A stretch of DNA of 64,000 nt, taken from Geosiphon pyriformis (Eukaryota; Glomeromycota; Glomeromycetes; Archaeosporales; Geosiphonaceae). Positions within the stretch are counted from its first letter, which is position 1. Every line of letters begins with the position of its first letter. The notes below the pieces were generated by a model that saw only the letters and a list, made by a program, of their open reading frames with translations, did not search any database and was not told the DNA's origin. The stretch spans positions 627,538-691,537 of the forward strand of contig JAAOMT010000128.1 of assembly GCA_016748015.1 (NCBI GenBank), in the 5' to 3' direction. Made by a program: the position numbers and the translations under genes. Positions 36,282 to 48,266 of this stretch are shown piece by piece.

Positions 36282-37350
36282 CTACTTATTGACAATAAAG
36301 CAATTTTAACTCTCTAGTTGATAAAAATTGCAACTGTTTTCTCATTATTAATTAAAATGTTATTAACCTTAAAAAAACTACTTGTAATATCCAAATATAT
36401 TAAGTGGCTGCTTAACTACTTCTTATTCAAATAGTGTCATCAACAAAAGTGCCAGCAGCAAAAAATGTAATTATTCCATCCTGATTTTTCAGCCTGTCAG
36501 TCTTGACAACAAATTTAGTGTTAATACAATAACCATACAAGCTTTCCTAATGTTTAATTTTACACAATAGGGGGTTATAAAAAAATTTTTAGAACAGAGA
36601 AGAAAAAATCTCACTTTTGGTTTAGATCATCACATACCTAGTAACTTTTTGTCAAGCCATAATTAGTCATAATCTGGTTGACTCTATTATCATAAATGTT
36701 TTCAAAAAAACAAATAAACCATTTACATATCTTAATCTAAATTAAACTATTTCTTAAATGTTACCATCCAACAGAGTTATAAACCTTTTGCATATTTTAC
36801 AACACCAACTAAAGTTTACAGCCTTTTTTCAAAGTATTTTTAACCATTAAACCAACAGCAAAGATAGGAAACTGAGTTATAGTCTCTTTCAGCACAGAAA
36901 AATTGTCATGATAAAAAACATCAAACTTACTACAGGCCAGCAAAATTCTATTGGAAAGAATCTTACAAATAGTCTTAATTAAGACAATTGGTTTTGTATT
37001 AGTCAAGATACTCTTCTACTTATATGATTTAGGAATCATTGACATCCAAGCTTTTTTTTATGACTATAAAACAGATTCATACACCAAACAAAGATTTAAA
37101 GAGTCCAAAAGCATAACTAAAACTGAATCATCATAATGCTTCCAAAGCTCATTTATAATATCAGACAAATCAGCAGTCTTTTTATTAGATAGGTTTTTGA
37201 TCACTTACACTATATCATTATAACTAATAGAGATCATAATTCCAAAAAACACACTAATATTAATGTGATCTAATAACAAGTATTAGTGCTGTCACAAATT
37301 GGGAACATTGTTTAGCACAATCCTTTTTCTTGTCCAATTTTTTATGATAG
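36282..37350 (-). pseudogene. LINE reverse transcriptase fragment (part distal to the copy G insertion)
   Basis: The minus strand encodes a non-LTR reverse transcriptase. The phrase 'MTNTKPIVLIKTICKILSNR' followed by 'DNFSVLKETITQFPIFAVG' (36,809-37,006) is the fingers region of LINE RTs; weaker matches to the palm, including a decayed F-V-D-D-like box, continue toward 36,400. The RNase H-like and C-terminal parts are absent, so the element is broken at 36,281. The upstream coding part lies at 44,987-48,201, on the other side of copy G. Confidence 0.8.
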
Positions 37351-38003
37351 TGTTACAGATTAGAATAACAAGCTAACAGATAGCAAAAGAGAACAGGATT
37401 GTAAGATGATGAAAAAAATCAAAGGGAATTCAACTTTAAAGAGTAAATTGAATAAGTATGGATATAATATGCAAGATCAGTCTCATAAAATATCTCAGTC
37501 ACTGTACTTTTCAAAAGATAACTGGAAAATCTAAAAGTAGAGAGATAGTTTATATTGTTAACAAATGATCACATACTGGTATAATTCTATGCCTTATGTT
37601 GGTGCTTTTAGAATTCAATATCAGGTATCAGATGTACTCTTTAGTCATGTTTTATTCAATAATCTTCAAATGTTGCAATTACACATTTCAGGAAAAGGGT
37701 AAAAAATAACCAACAAGTAATCTTTTATCCCAAGATATTCAGATACTTAAAGATAGGAAAAGGGAAATTAGTGATAAGAAAATGATTAAGATGAAAGTTG
37801 TTATTTTATTTTTATTTCTTTTGATTCTTACATGCTTTTCTACAGCTAAGAGATTCATCATTTATATAGCTATCAAAAGTGGTCAATAATCAGGTCAACA
37901 ATTAGATCAATGATTATTTTCTAAAAATAAAATGGCTAATTTATATGACATTAGTGCTAATACATATAATAATTAATAAGAAGTATAAGTTTCAACTATA
38001 ACA
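37351..38003 (-). repeat. 3' LTR of copy G
   Basis: Intact ends (TGTTACAG, CTATAACA). It has only about three 12-bp units (37,889-37,922), compared with nine in the other LTR of the same element. Confidence 0.88.
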
Positions 38004-38720
38004 TTATCCTCTTCAAAGAGATTGAGCTTCAGCAAAATCAAACTATTTATGATGTAATCTATTTAAAGAGTTTTATTTAACTCAAGGCTAACTAGTTTGT
38101 TAAAGTTTTTTATAGATAGGGTATATAATACTTGAAGTGAAATGAGTTTTGTATCCAAGAGACCAAATCTTTATATTAGAGTTTTGGCTCTTTTAGCAAT
38201 AGTTAAAACTCTTGGAACATTTAACCATATAATGCCCAAAATTTTTGTCTGTATCTCTAAAGTTGTTTTTTTTATAAGTTTCATATCTTCTATGATTTTT
38301 CTAAGGCAACCATAGAGTTCTAATTGCCTTTTATATAACAAGTTTTTGTCTATGGGTAAGATTTTTTGAAGTGTTTTTCTAATTGTACTAGAAGGTAAGA
38401 ATATAACTGCTGTTATATTTTCCAACAGATATTTATTCATTTTGCTACCAATTTTTTCTTTTCTGGTAGTAGTTTTCTTTGGTCTAATAACAGTATGTGT
38501 TCTACTGTTATCAGTTATGGTGGTTTGTTTTCCAATGGTCAGAATAGCATTTGGATAGTTTTTGATCTAATACTTATAGAGAGTATAGAAAGTGTTTTGA
38601 ATGTTTTGATCCAGAAAATAATTGTTTATGTTGATTAAAGATACCTCTGTTTTTGAAATGGTGCATTTATTTATACTTGATTTTTGTTGATCATTTAAGT
38701 CAGTATTATCACAACAGGCA
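38004..38720 (-). pseudogene. Third frame (ORF3) of copy G
   Basis: Open at 38,171-38,440 (89 codons, 'MNKYLLENITAVIFLPSSTI' onward) and recognisable on both sides. It overlaps the end of integrase near 38,690 with the same frame relation as in copies D and F. Confidence 0.6.
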
Positions 38721-39800
38721 ACCAATCAGGTTATTTATGATATTTCTTAAATCATATATCATGAACAAGATAATTATTGAAGATTGTTCCAGATTGATTT
38801 TGAAGAATATAAGAACCATTGTTCAAACTTTGTTGACTATAAAGAGTTCTTTCCATCAGCTAGAAAATTTATTATCATAGACATTGTCTCTATCTGAATG
38901 GTATTCCAATACCAAATCACCAACACTTAAAAAAAGTGTTTTATAGGTTTTTTTTTTCTTAAGATTTTTTTAGAACTGTTTTATCTTTTCAAAAGCAATT
39001 ATTCGTGCTTCTATTAAGAAGTCAAAAATGATACCAAGTCTTCTTTGCAAAATATCTTTGTAATTTTCTATTGTAATCTCTTCAAAGAGTATTGTTTCAA
39101 TGTCAGTTTTTATTGGTAGTGTTGCCATGCATCCATAGAACAAATAAAAAAGTTCATAACTTGTTATGTCATAATTCACAGTTCTATAAGCAAACAAAGC
39201 TAAAGGCAGTACTTTGTCCTATAAGTTTGTTTTTTTACTGATTTTGGCTAGGGTTTTACATAATGTTCTATTAAAATGTTCCACTAAGCCATTTGTTTGG
39301 AGATAATAAGGGGAGGAAAGTTTATGATGTATTCCCATTTTTCTACAAAGTTTTTTAATCAGTGTACTGAAAAAAGCTCTTTCTCTAACAGATAAAAGTT
39401 CTTTGGGGCAGCCATGATGGCAAATGATATCTTCATAAATGAAATTGGTTATTGAGACTGTTGTTTGATTAGAAGTGACTCTTGCTTCTACCCACTTTGT
39501 AAAGTAGTCAATAGCTATGATAATGTATCTGTTGCCATCAAGAGTTATTGTTAAAGGTCTAACAACATCTATACCAATTCTGTCAAATGATTGACCAACA
39601 TAGATTGAATAGATATTTTCTTTGTGATTGGGTTTGTTTTTTCTTTGGCAAATGTTACAGGTTTTGATGTATTCAGCAATGTTCTTTTCCAAAATAGGCC
39701 AATAATAGTAAGCTAAAGTTTTCTGAATTGTTTTTGTTTTTTCAAAGTGTCTAATTAATGAGTCAATGTACATGTTGTATATTACAATTTCTTTTTTTTC
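38690..39800 (-). pseudogene. Integrase of copy G
   Basis: The zinc domain and core are open without interruption for 184 codons (39,219-39,773), the best preserved integrase in the window, including 'CNICQRKNK', 'GIDVVRPLTI' and 'TNGLVEHFNRTLCKTLA'. The C-terminal part is open at 38,970-39,197. Confidence 0.85.
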
Positions 39801-40099
39801 AAATCTAATAACTCATTGGGGGTGATCAGAATCTTTTTTATTTCTTTTATATAGCTGGTTCTGGTAAATCAAATAGAAATTTGATTGTTTGTGCAAATGT
39901 TCTCTTTGCTGTCAAGTGTATTCTGGTGGATATTGTCTTTTATCCAAAAATTCTATTAAGACAGAGTAGTTGTCCAAGTCTATTATCATGTTTGTTTGTA
40001 AAGAAGTTACTAATAATTAAGTTGGTTTGGTTTGAGAGATTGTACTGTCACTGGATGGTAAGTTTAGAAAGAGCATTGGTGTTTTGATAATTTGCTCCT

Positions 40100-41330
40100 T
40101 TGTGATATTGAATATTATAGTCAAATTCATTCAAGTGGAATATCCAGCAAGTTATTCAGTTTTTTTTTATTGTACAGCCAAACCAAGACTTGATGATCTG
40201 TTACTACTAAGAATTTTGCACTAAAAAGATATTAATTCTAGTAACTAGTAGCCCAAACTACTGCTAAACATTCTTGTTCAGTAATTGAATAGTTTTTTTC
40301 TGTTGGTGTGAGGGATCTACTGGTATATGTTATAGCATGTTCTTTGTCATTTTTATCTTTTTGTAAAAGAATATTATCAAGTCTATAGCCAGATATATCA
40401 GTATGAAAGATAAAAGGTTGGTCCAGATTAGGTTGCTTGAGAATTGATTCAGTAACAAGTTTTTTCTTTAGAATTTCAAAAGCTTTTTGTTGATAAATGC
40501 TCCAGTAATAATTGATATTTTTCCTGAGTAGCTGATTAAAAGAAAAGGTGATTTTGGAAAAATCTTTGATAAATTTGCAATAATAAAAAGCCAAACCAAA
40601 AAAAGAACATAGATTAAGAACATTTATTGATTGTCTAATGTTTTAAACTTTTTCAACTTTAGCTGAATTAGGGAAGATTCCATCTTTTGTAATAAGATAA
40701 CCAAAGAACTGGGTGAATTAACATCCAAAGAAAAATTTGATTGGGTTAATTTTAAGACCAGCATTTTTGAGCAGATCAAAAATCTTCTGCAAATGTTCAA
40801 GATGTTCATCCCAGGTTTTTGAGTAGACCATTATGTTATCTAAATAAACCAAAACAAAGTTTTTTTTTACTAATTCAAATACTTTGTCTATTAGGTGTTA
40901 AAAGATAGGAGAGGGATTGATAAGACCAAAAAGCATGACTGTAAATTCATAAGTGCCATACTTAGTAATAAAGGCAGTTTTTTTTCTGCTTTTTGGATCC
41001 ATCTCTACTTGCTAGAATTCAGCAGTTAAGTGAGAAAAAAGCAGCACCATTAAATTTATCTAACATTGCATCAATTTTAGAAAGTAGGTACATGTCTTTT
41101 ATAGTGATGGCATTTAGTTGGTAGTAGTCAATACAGAAACATAAGGTTCCATTTTTCTTGGATACCACTACAACTGAAAAAGCCTATTTATTCTTGGTTT
41201 CTTGTATGAATCCAAGATTTTTCATCTGGTTTATCTCTTTCTTAATAAATTTATTTTTGTGTTAATTAAATTGATAAGGCTTTAAATAGATGGGATGAGT
41301 TTCTTTTGTGATAATAGTGTGTTGTATCAC
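40100..41330 (-). pseudogene. Reverse transcriptase and RNase H of copy G
   Basis: RNase H is open at 40,238-40,594. The RT catalytic box at 40,835-40,846 reads Y-L-D-N, so the second Asp is lost. A 9-bp in-frame gap near 41,030 removes part of the 'STIDLT' motif, and other stops are present. Confidence 0.82.
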
Positions 41331-41829
41331 ATGAGTTTATCCAAAAGTATCACCTTCTTTTGAGATAACTGGGCTATTTTTAGCCAACAGATTTTCAATG
41401 TCTACTTTTTTTTCTTCAGAGGAAGGTTCTTTTTGTTTTACAACTAGTAATTGGATTTTAGGTAGTTTACTCTTAAAAAACTTCTGTACTTCTTTTGGTT
41501 CTTCTCTGGGTATCAAACTAATTGGCTCCCAATCTTTGTAATAGATTAGACAAGACTTATATTTATCACTAGGGAAATACAAAAGTCTATCACATCAGTA
41601 CTTGGCACAAGGACTATACCACCAATAACTGTATTTTGCTTTTTTGCCAGGTTTTCTATTAAAGGTTCTTCTAAGGATATCATAGTAGGGCCAGCAGATC
41701 ACCTTGCCATTTACCATAATTCCTTCTTTGTTAGCTTTAACATTGTCTAGTAGTTTGCCATTGCTGGTAAAAATAGTATAGGCAAGTTCAGCAGTTTTTT
41801 TTTGTTCTTTTTGATCTTCTTCTTCATTA

Positions 41830-42640
41830 CTCTCATTATTATTTGATTCATCTAATTGTTTTTCTTTTTGGTTTTGCTTAGATACTAGAGAGGTTGTTTA
41901 ATAACAGCATTTAATCATAATGGGTTTCTTACTGCATCTGATGATTAGTTCACAGAGTTCATAATCAATCAAGACTTTTGCTTTCTTGAGCCATTTATTC
42001 CTAACTATTATGGTGTATTTTTTTACTTTAGATACTTTTATGTTAGTTTCAATGCTAATATTATTGATTTGAACAGAGACAGCTTTGGCTATATCCAAAC
42101 TTTTCTTCTTGTTACTATTTACATTGGTTATTAGTTTTGTGGATAGTTCATTAATCTTTTTGTCAATTGCTTCTAAAAAGTGTTTGACAATGATTCTAAC
42201 AGATAATCCACTGTTCAATAAAGTAACCAGCTACTTGGGCTTTACAAATAAGAGGAGTAACATTGCTGTTGTCAGTAAGTCTAGCTTGGCATAAGTGCTT
42301 GTTGGTCTTTGGTGTCTTTTTCTTGAGAATCAAAAATTTGTAAAAGTCTTTTCTGAATTGAGAATGGGTCATTAACTGGCCAAAGATAATGTGAACAGAT
42401 GTTTCCATGAGATTTTTGACAACAGAATAGGGTCTAGATTTTTGTACAATTTTTGGGAGTTCCAATTTTGAAGGATTCTTAAAAACTTTAGTCTTTGGTA
42501 GCTCATTGTTATTAACAGTTGATTTGAATGTTTTGTTTGGGTCCAGAGCGAAATCAACCTTGGCTTTTTTTTTTTTCTGGTTGATTCAGAGATGTTGATT
42601 GCTAGTTCATCCATATTATGGTTATTATCAGTTAAGTTAA
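41830..42640 (-). pseudogene. Protease region of copy G
   Basis: Frames at 41,898-42,218 and 42,196-42,465 encode the protease and its upstream linker with a frame break at the active site. The triplet reads N-S-G at 42,207-42,215 in place of D-S-G. Confidence 0.78.
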
Positions 42641-42659
42641 AAGCATAAAATGGGGTTTT

Positions 42660-44220
42660 TTTTGGTTGGCTTATACTCTTACCCTTTAGAAATATGTCTA
42701 CAAATTTAAAGGCTGATAAACAGTGGCTTCAACTAAGGGATTCTCTTCAAAGAAATTGATGTTGACATGATTGGGTCTTTGGTTGAGGACATTGTTGTTA
42801 ATAGTTCTGTTGTTTTAATTGTCATTGTTTCTGAGAGCTAAAGGAGGCAAAGAAGAATTGTTACAATCTCTGGAGAAATGTCCAGTTAATCTACAGTAAT
42901 AACACACAGGTAGGCCACAATTTTGTTGTCTTTGAAAAGGGGGTTGCTAAAGTTAATTAAAATGGGATTCAAATCTGGGTCTTTGGAATTGTTGATTTTC
43001 TTTGACTGCTTGGGCTAAGGGTTTCAGTAATTGGGTAAGATTAGCTGTGAGTCCATCTATTAACTGTTCATTTGGGTCTTGAGTTTGGGTAACAAAAGAA
43101 GTAGCAGCCATTTGAAAAGCAAGAGCAAAAACTAGAAGTGTGGATCCCAAGTGTATTTTTTGGTTGTCTTCAATTTATTGGACAAGTTCAATGACCATAT
43201 TCATTGTGGAATTGTCTTTCAGGGCCAGAAGGAGCCAAAAAGCATAGGACAGATCTGTTTTTAATCTTTTTGTAAAGGAATGAATCTTTTGTTCTTCTGT
43301 TCAGTTTCTTCCAGAGTCTACTCTTTTAATTAACTTTCTAATGGTTTTGGCATATTCAATTACCACTTCATCAGAACCTTGGATTTTTTTTTCTAGTTCT
43401 ATGCACCATTTAGATATTAAAATAGGAGTTCTAAATTTTATTTCAAACTGGATAATAAAAGAGGTGTTGTTTTCTCTGATATTTGCTAAGTATTGGCAAT
43501 GGTTTTTTGTAAGAACCAAGTAGCAAAAGAGCCTTAAAGATAGCCACCAATGATTTGGAACTTATATTTATTATCATATTGATTGGCTGTGATAGCTTTT
43601 TCAAAGTCATCCAATTATTCAATTGAATCTTGTACATTACCTCTAAACATGAGTAATAGAGTGTTGTTTTTTCTTTCCAAAGCAGTTTGTATATCTTGGA
43701 GAGCAATCAGAATGTTTTGTTGCATAGAGTCATTAGTCATTAGTTCAAGAGTTACTGTTTGAGTAAAATAATCTGATTCACTTAAAAAGAGATCAAAAAC
43801 AGAAGCAGTTTAATAGCTTTTTTCTTTTGTTTTAAGAGAAGTTTCAGTTGATTAATGGGCAGCAATCCAAGTATAAATTTAATAATTCAGATATTCGAAA
43901 TCAGGGGGCTGTTGTTTAAAGATTGTGGAATATAAAAGCTGATTAATGCTGTTGTTTCTTTTTTCAAAGTTGTCTTCAAAATAAGCTTAATCAAAGTAAT
44001 AAGTTGTATAGACTGTGTAGATTTTAGTTGAATGCTTATTCAGGAACCAATTCCAAAAGTCTTAGAATTTTCTGCTGGATTGTTTTTCAATAGGAAAGCA
44101 AATCAAGCAGAAGAGCAAAGAATTGAGTTCAATAAAGTCTAGATCATTTTTGTTGTGTGCTTCAAAGTGTTTTTCTGATTGTTGTGACAGGTATGAATAA
44201 TCATCCATATAATAAGAAAC
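42660..44220 (-). pseudogene. Gag of copy G
   Basis: Pieces at 43,443-43,706, 43,301-43,519 and 42,953-43,150 match gag of the sibling copies. A zinc-knuckle segment lies near 42,865-42,910. A TGA replaces the expected Trp near 43,300. Confidence 0.78.
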
Positions 44221-44260
44221 AAAATAGATTTTGACAATCTTATAGGAAGCACCACTTTTA

Positions 44261-44986
44261 TATTACAGGTTGGAATAACAAGCTAACAGATAGCAAGGGA
44301 AAACAAGATTGTAGGGTGATGAAAGAAATTAAAAGGAATTCAACTTCAAAGAGTAAATTAAATGAGTATGGATTCAATATATAAGATCAGTCTCATAAAA
44401 TATCTCAGTCATTGTACTTTTCTAAAGATAACCAGAAAATCTGAAAATAGAAGGATAGTTTATACTGTCAACAAATAATCACATACTGGTATAATTCTAT
44501 GTCTTACGTTGGCACTTTTAGAATTCAATATCAGGTATCAAATGTATTCTTTAGTCATGTTTTATTCAATAATCTTTAAATGTTTCAATTACATGTTTCA
44601 AGAAAAGGATAAGGAATAACCAACAAGTAATCTTTTATCCCAAGATGTTCAGATACTTGAAGATAGAAAAAGAAAAATTAGTGATAAGAGAATGATTGAG
44701 ATGAAAGTTGTTATTTTATTTTTATTTCTTTTGATTCTTACATGTTTTTTTACAGCTAAGAGATTTATTACTTATATAACTATCAAAAATGGTCAATGAT
44801 CAAGTCAACAATTAGGTCAATGATCAGGTTATTGATCAGGTCAATGATTAGGTTAATAATCAGATCAATGGTCAAATTATTGATCAGATTAATAATCACT
44901 TTCTAAAAATAGAATGGCTAATTTATATGACATCAATGGCTAATACATATAATAATTAATAAGAAGTATAAGTTTCAACTGTAATA
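44261..44986 (-). repeat. 5' LTR of copy G
   Basis: Both ends are damaged in the same way: TATTACAG in place of TGTTACAG and GTAATA in place of GTAACA. About nine 12-bp units lie at 44,794-44,900. Confidence 0.88.
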
Positions 44987-46370
44987 ATAGAATCAACTTT
45001 ATCTTTAACTTCAACTAGATCTAGGATCAAATCACTATTAGCAACCAAATGATTCAAAACCACTCTATGAAAGGGATACTTTAATATACTTCTGATCATG
45101 TGGCTTTTATTGACCACAAAACTTTCCATTCTTTTATTAATAGCAGACTTAATGCTTGATTTCTTAGCTTTCAAAGATTCAGCAAGTTTGGATACATGGT
45201 ACAATTTTCTTATTCCACAAAAAACAGATCTTATATAATCAATATTAGCATCAAAATTCACAAAATATTGAATAAATAAAGCTTCATTACTGTTCAAAAA
45301 ATACCAGTAGCTCATCAAAGAGACAAACTTGTTAACACTCTTTTCATAAAAAGCCTTAACAATCTTCAAAACCAAAATTTCCAGTCTATAAAACCTGAAA
45401 AATTCTTTGGTAAATATTTCATTATAGCTCTTAAACCATCTTTTTTTGAATGTTTCATCAGCTGACAAAATTCTTACTTTGCAAACAGTATTTCACATTG
45501 TATTCAGATCTGAGAACCTCTTAGACATAACAAATCTTTTAAAGAACATAGCAGTATTGGCTGCTGTAGCATTTTTAAAATTACACTACTTCATTTTATT
45601 AGCATTTTTGATATTAAACTTCCAATAATTCTTATTCATCTGTTTGTGTATAGAGATTAACTGCATATTCAACAAATCTTCCAATTTCACAGACACAAAA
45701 ATTGCTTAGTAATTAATATCAAAATATTTCCTAATATCTATCACAGCATAATCTACTACTGCATTAACCAAATTTGAAAAAATAAACACATAATTAATCA
45801 TTTTCATAACACATTTCAAATTCCTTTAAGTTAATATATTTGCAACTGAACTTTTAATCAATAAATTGACCAAATTTAAACTAAGACATTTTTTAAAACT
45901 AGCACATTTGCAAGAGCAATTTTCATTGAAATCTCTACTTAAAACAATAAAAGAAGATTAATTTACAGCCTTTACAATCAAAAAATTAATTTTACCAGTC
46001 TGAAAAAAATGAACTGCTAGGAATGTTCCAGCATAAAGCCCCAAAATTGAAACAAAAAATTTGTTTTTAAAAAGCAACTTGATAGAAAAGAGCCAACCAG
46101 ATACTTCAGAAACTTTATACATATGTCTTGTCAAGACAACATTTATAATAATTGTGACTTTAGAATCCAAGTGACCAGAATTCAAACCAAAAGTAAATAC
46201 TTAAATACCATCAAATTTGTTTTTAATCCATAAATGAATCTTTTTCTTTAATTTTGTTTTAATAATAATAGAAATCACATTGTTTATGTTTTTGTGTCAA
46301 CAAATAATATTCTCTTGCTTGGCAGAATTGTTTATTCCTCTAATATTACATGTAATAATCTTCCAAACTA
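44987..46370 (-). pseudogene. LINE ORF2: endonuclease and N-terminal RT linker
   Basis: The minus strand encodes an apurinic-type endonuclease domain (about 45,650-46,360) with 'SGHLDSKVTIIINVVLTRHMYK', 'VSILGLYAGTF' and a decayed 'DFNEN' box. It is followed by the linker to the reverse transcriptase (44,956-45,468, 170 codons open, 'KMYHVSKLAESL'-like helix). The last codons before 44,987 continue in frame at 37,350 once copy G is taken out. Stops interrupt the endonuclease. In this family the enzyme nicks target DNA for target-primed reverse transcription. Confidence 0.8.
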
Positions 46371-46376
46371 AACAAC

Positions 46377-48260
46377 TTATTGAGAAAAAAGTAGGAAAAA
46401 TGCACCACCAGCCAAAACCAAATTATTAAAGTGCATTAACAGACTTAGCACTAAAGCAGAAAAACTTTCCAACATGTTTTTTAGTTTAACAACCTCTGGA
46501 AAAACAGACAAGCCCAAATCTGTAGCAGTTTTGCCACTAGTAGCCTTATTTAAGCCTTTTTTTATCACTACATTACTCACTTAATCCTGTGATGGAGAGA
46601 TTACTGGCAGCTGACATCCAGAGCTAGGCTGAAAAACTGTTGGCATAAATGATTCTAATCTCTTAGCCAACTCACTAATTTGTTCTGCAAGACTATTCTC
46701 AATGCTGATTAAATGTAATTCCAACTTATTAATAACAGACAGAAGAGATTTTATCTTCAAAGAGAAACCAGGATTAGCCAAATCATTATGTGCAGAAAGA
46801 GAGAGAAAAGAAGACCCACTAACAATTTTTGTTTAAAAAGCACTGCCAAAAGAAACAAAGTAAGCAATTGGAGCTGAAAACTTGACATAAATAGAAGCCT
46901 ACCTGCTTTTATTCTTCTCAAATAGCATTCTATGAGAAGAAACACCAAGAGAATTTTTTTTATTAGAAGTATAGCCCAATAATATATAATCCAATTTCTT
47001 ATACTTAGCATATTTGGCAGAGTCCAAATAAGACCAATATAGATTATTCCATAAGTGTAATCCTTATAACAGCATCCAAAGAAGTCACAGAGTCAAAACA
47101 AACAATTGCACATCTGGCCTAAACATAAGTAACTGGATAACAGTTAATGATACAGGTTTTACCACCCACTAAGCTGATATAATCCCAAATATCATGTGTA
47201 TTGGTTTCTATTGACAAAGTGTAAAGCAATATTTTATGATTATTTCTTTTATTCCAAGATTCTTTGTTTTTATTAGACTTAGCAACATGTATAATATCTT
47301 TTCCAATTAGGATGGACCATTTTGCTATAACCAAATTAACATGATTTGATTACTCAAACTCAATCACAGTTTTCTGTCAGAGTTCTACCAACTGCATTTT
47401 AATCGACTTAATTATCTCAAACTTAGACAGTGCAACATGTATAGTCTTAGCTGACATTCCAACTGGAATTTTTTTTATCATTACAGTCTAATCTGAATGC
47501 ACAACAGATTTCTTGAGATTGGTATTTACCAGAATTTTTGTATTTTTTGCCTTTTTAGTAACCTAAACTAAGCTGAATTTGAAAGTAAATGTTGTTCTGA
47601 CAATTCCAGCAAATTTTGAGGAAGTAAACATCCCCCCAAAACCATTGACTTTAGAAAATAATTTTCTAACAACCATAAACTTTTTCTGAACCAACTTCTT
47701 AATAATATTATTCAGACTAATATCCAAAACAAAGAACTTCTTAACTAGAACATTAATCAGATTTTTCAGAGAAAAAAAGAGGATTACAGAATTATCCAAG
47801 AGAACATTATTATTAGCACTATTATTCAGAAAATTGATCTTATCTAATGGCTTGCTTAATGTCTTTTTAGTAACCAATCTAGATCCCTTTGGTGTTTGGT
47901 TTGTATCTCTTTCTTTCAGAATATCTTCTTTTCCATAATTTATGCTAGTTTTCTTAATCAAAAACTTTTCTTCCATATTAATACTATCAGATTCTATGGT
48001 ATCACCAGCTTCAAACTTCCAAGAACCACTAATTGCTTTTTTAGACAAGATTACTTTACGAATAGTACCATCTCTTAGAACATCTCTCTTTTTCTTTTTT
48101 CTAAATGCAATATTTTTACTAATAGTATTAGTACTAAAACTTTTTACAAACTTCTTTATCATAGCAATATTATAGCCAATAGTAGGTTTATAATCAAGCA
48201 AAAAAAGTTTAAATTTATTGTATTGAATAATTAAAAACTTTTTTGACTCTTTTTGAGAAT
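46377..48260 (-). pseudogene. LINE ORF1 (RNA-binding accessory protein), decayed
   Basis: The N-terminal part is open for 212 codons (47,563-48,201), Lys-rich, ending in 'KLFSKVNGFGGMFTSSKFAG'. An RRM-like segment follows with 'IPVGMSAKTIHVALSKFEII' and 'YISLVGGKTCIINCYPVTY' (about 47,120-47,500). A coiled-coil-like C-terminal part is at 46,581-46,781 and 46,377-46,580. I recognise this order as the LINE ORF1 of Glomeromycotina. The zinc knuckle that should follow the RRM-like part is not clear. The frame can be traced a little upstream of 48,201 without an ATG. Confidence 0.72.
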
Positions 48261-48266
48261 TTGAAA

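Larger units (their letters stand above)
37351..44986 (-). mobile_element. Ty3/gypsy-type element copy G, complete, inserted in a LINE
   Basis: Both LTRs are present (37,351-38,003 and 44,261-44,986) with the full gene order on the minus strand. The 4-bp ATAG occurs on both sides (37,347-37,350 and 44,987-44,990), a plausible target duplication. Removing the element joins two LINE fragments in the same reading frame. Its own genes contain many stops, so the insertion is old. Confidence 0.9.
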
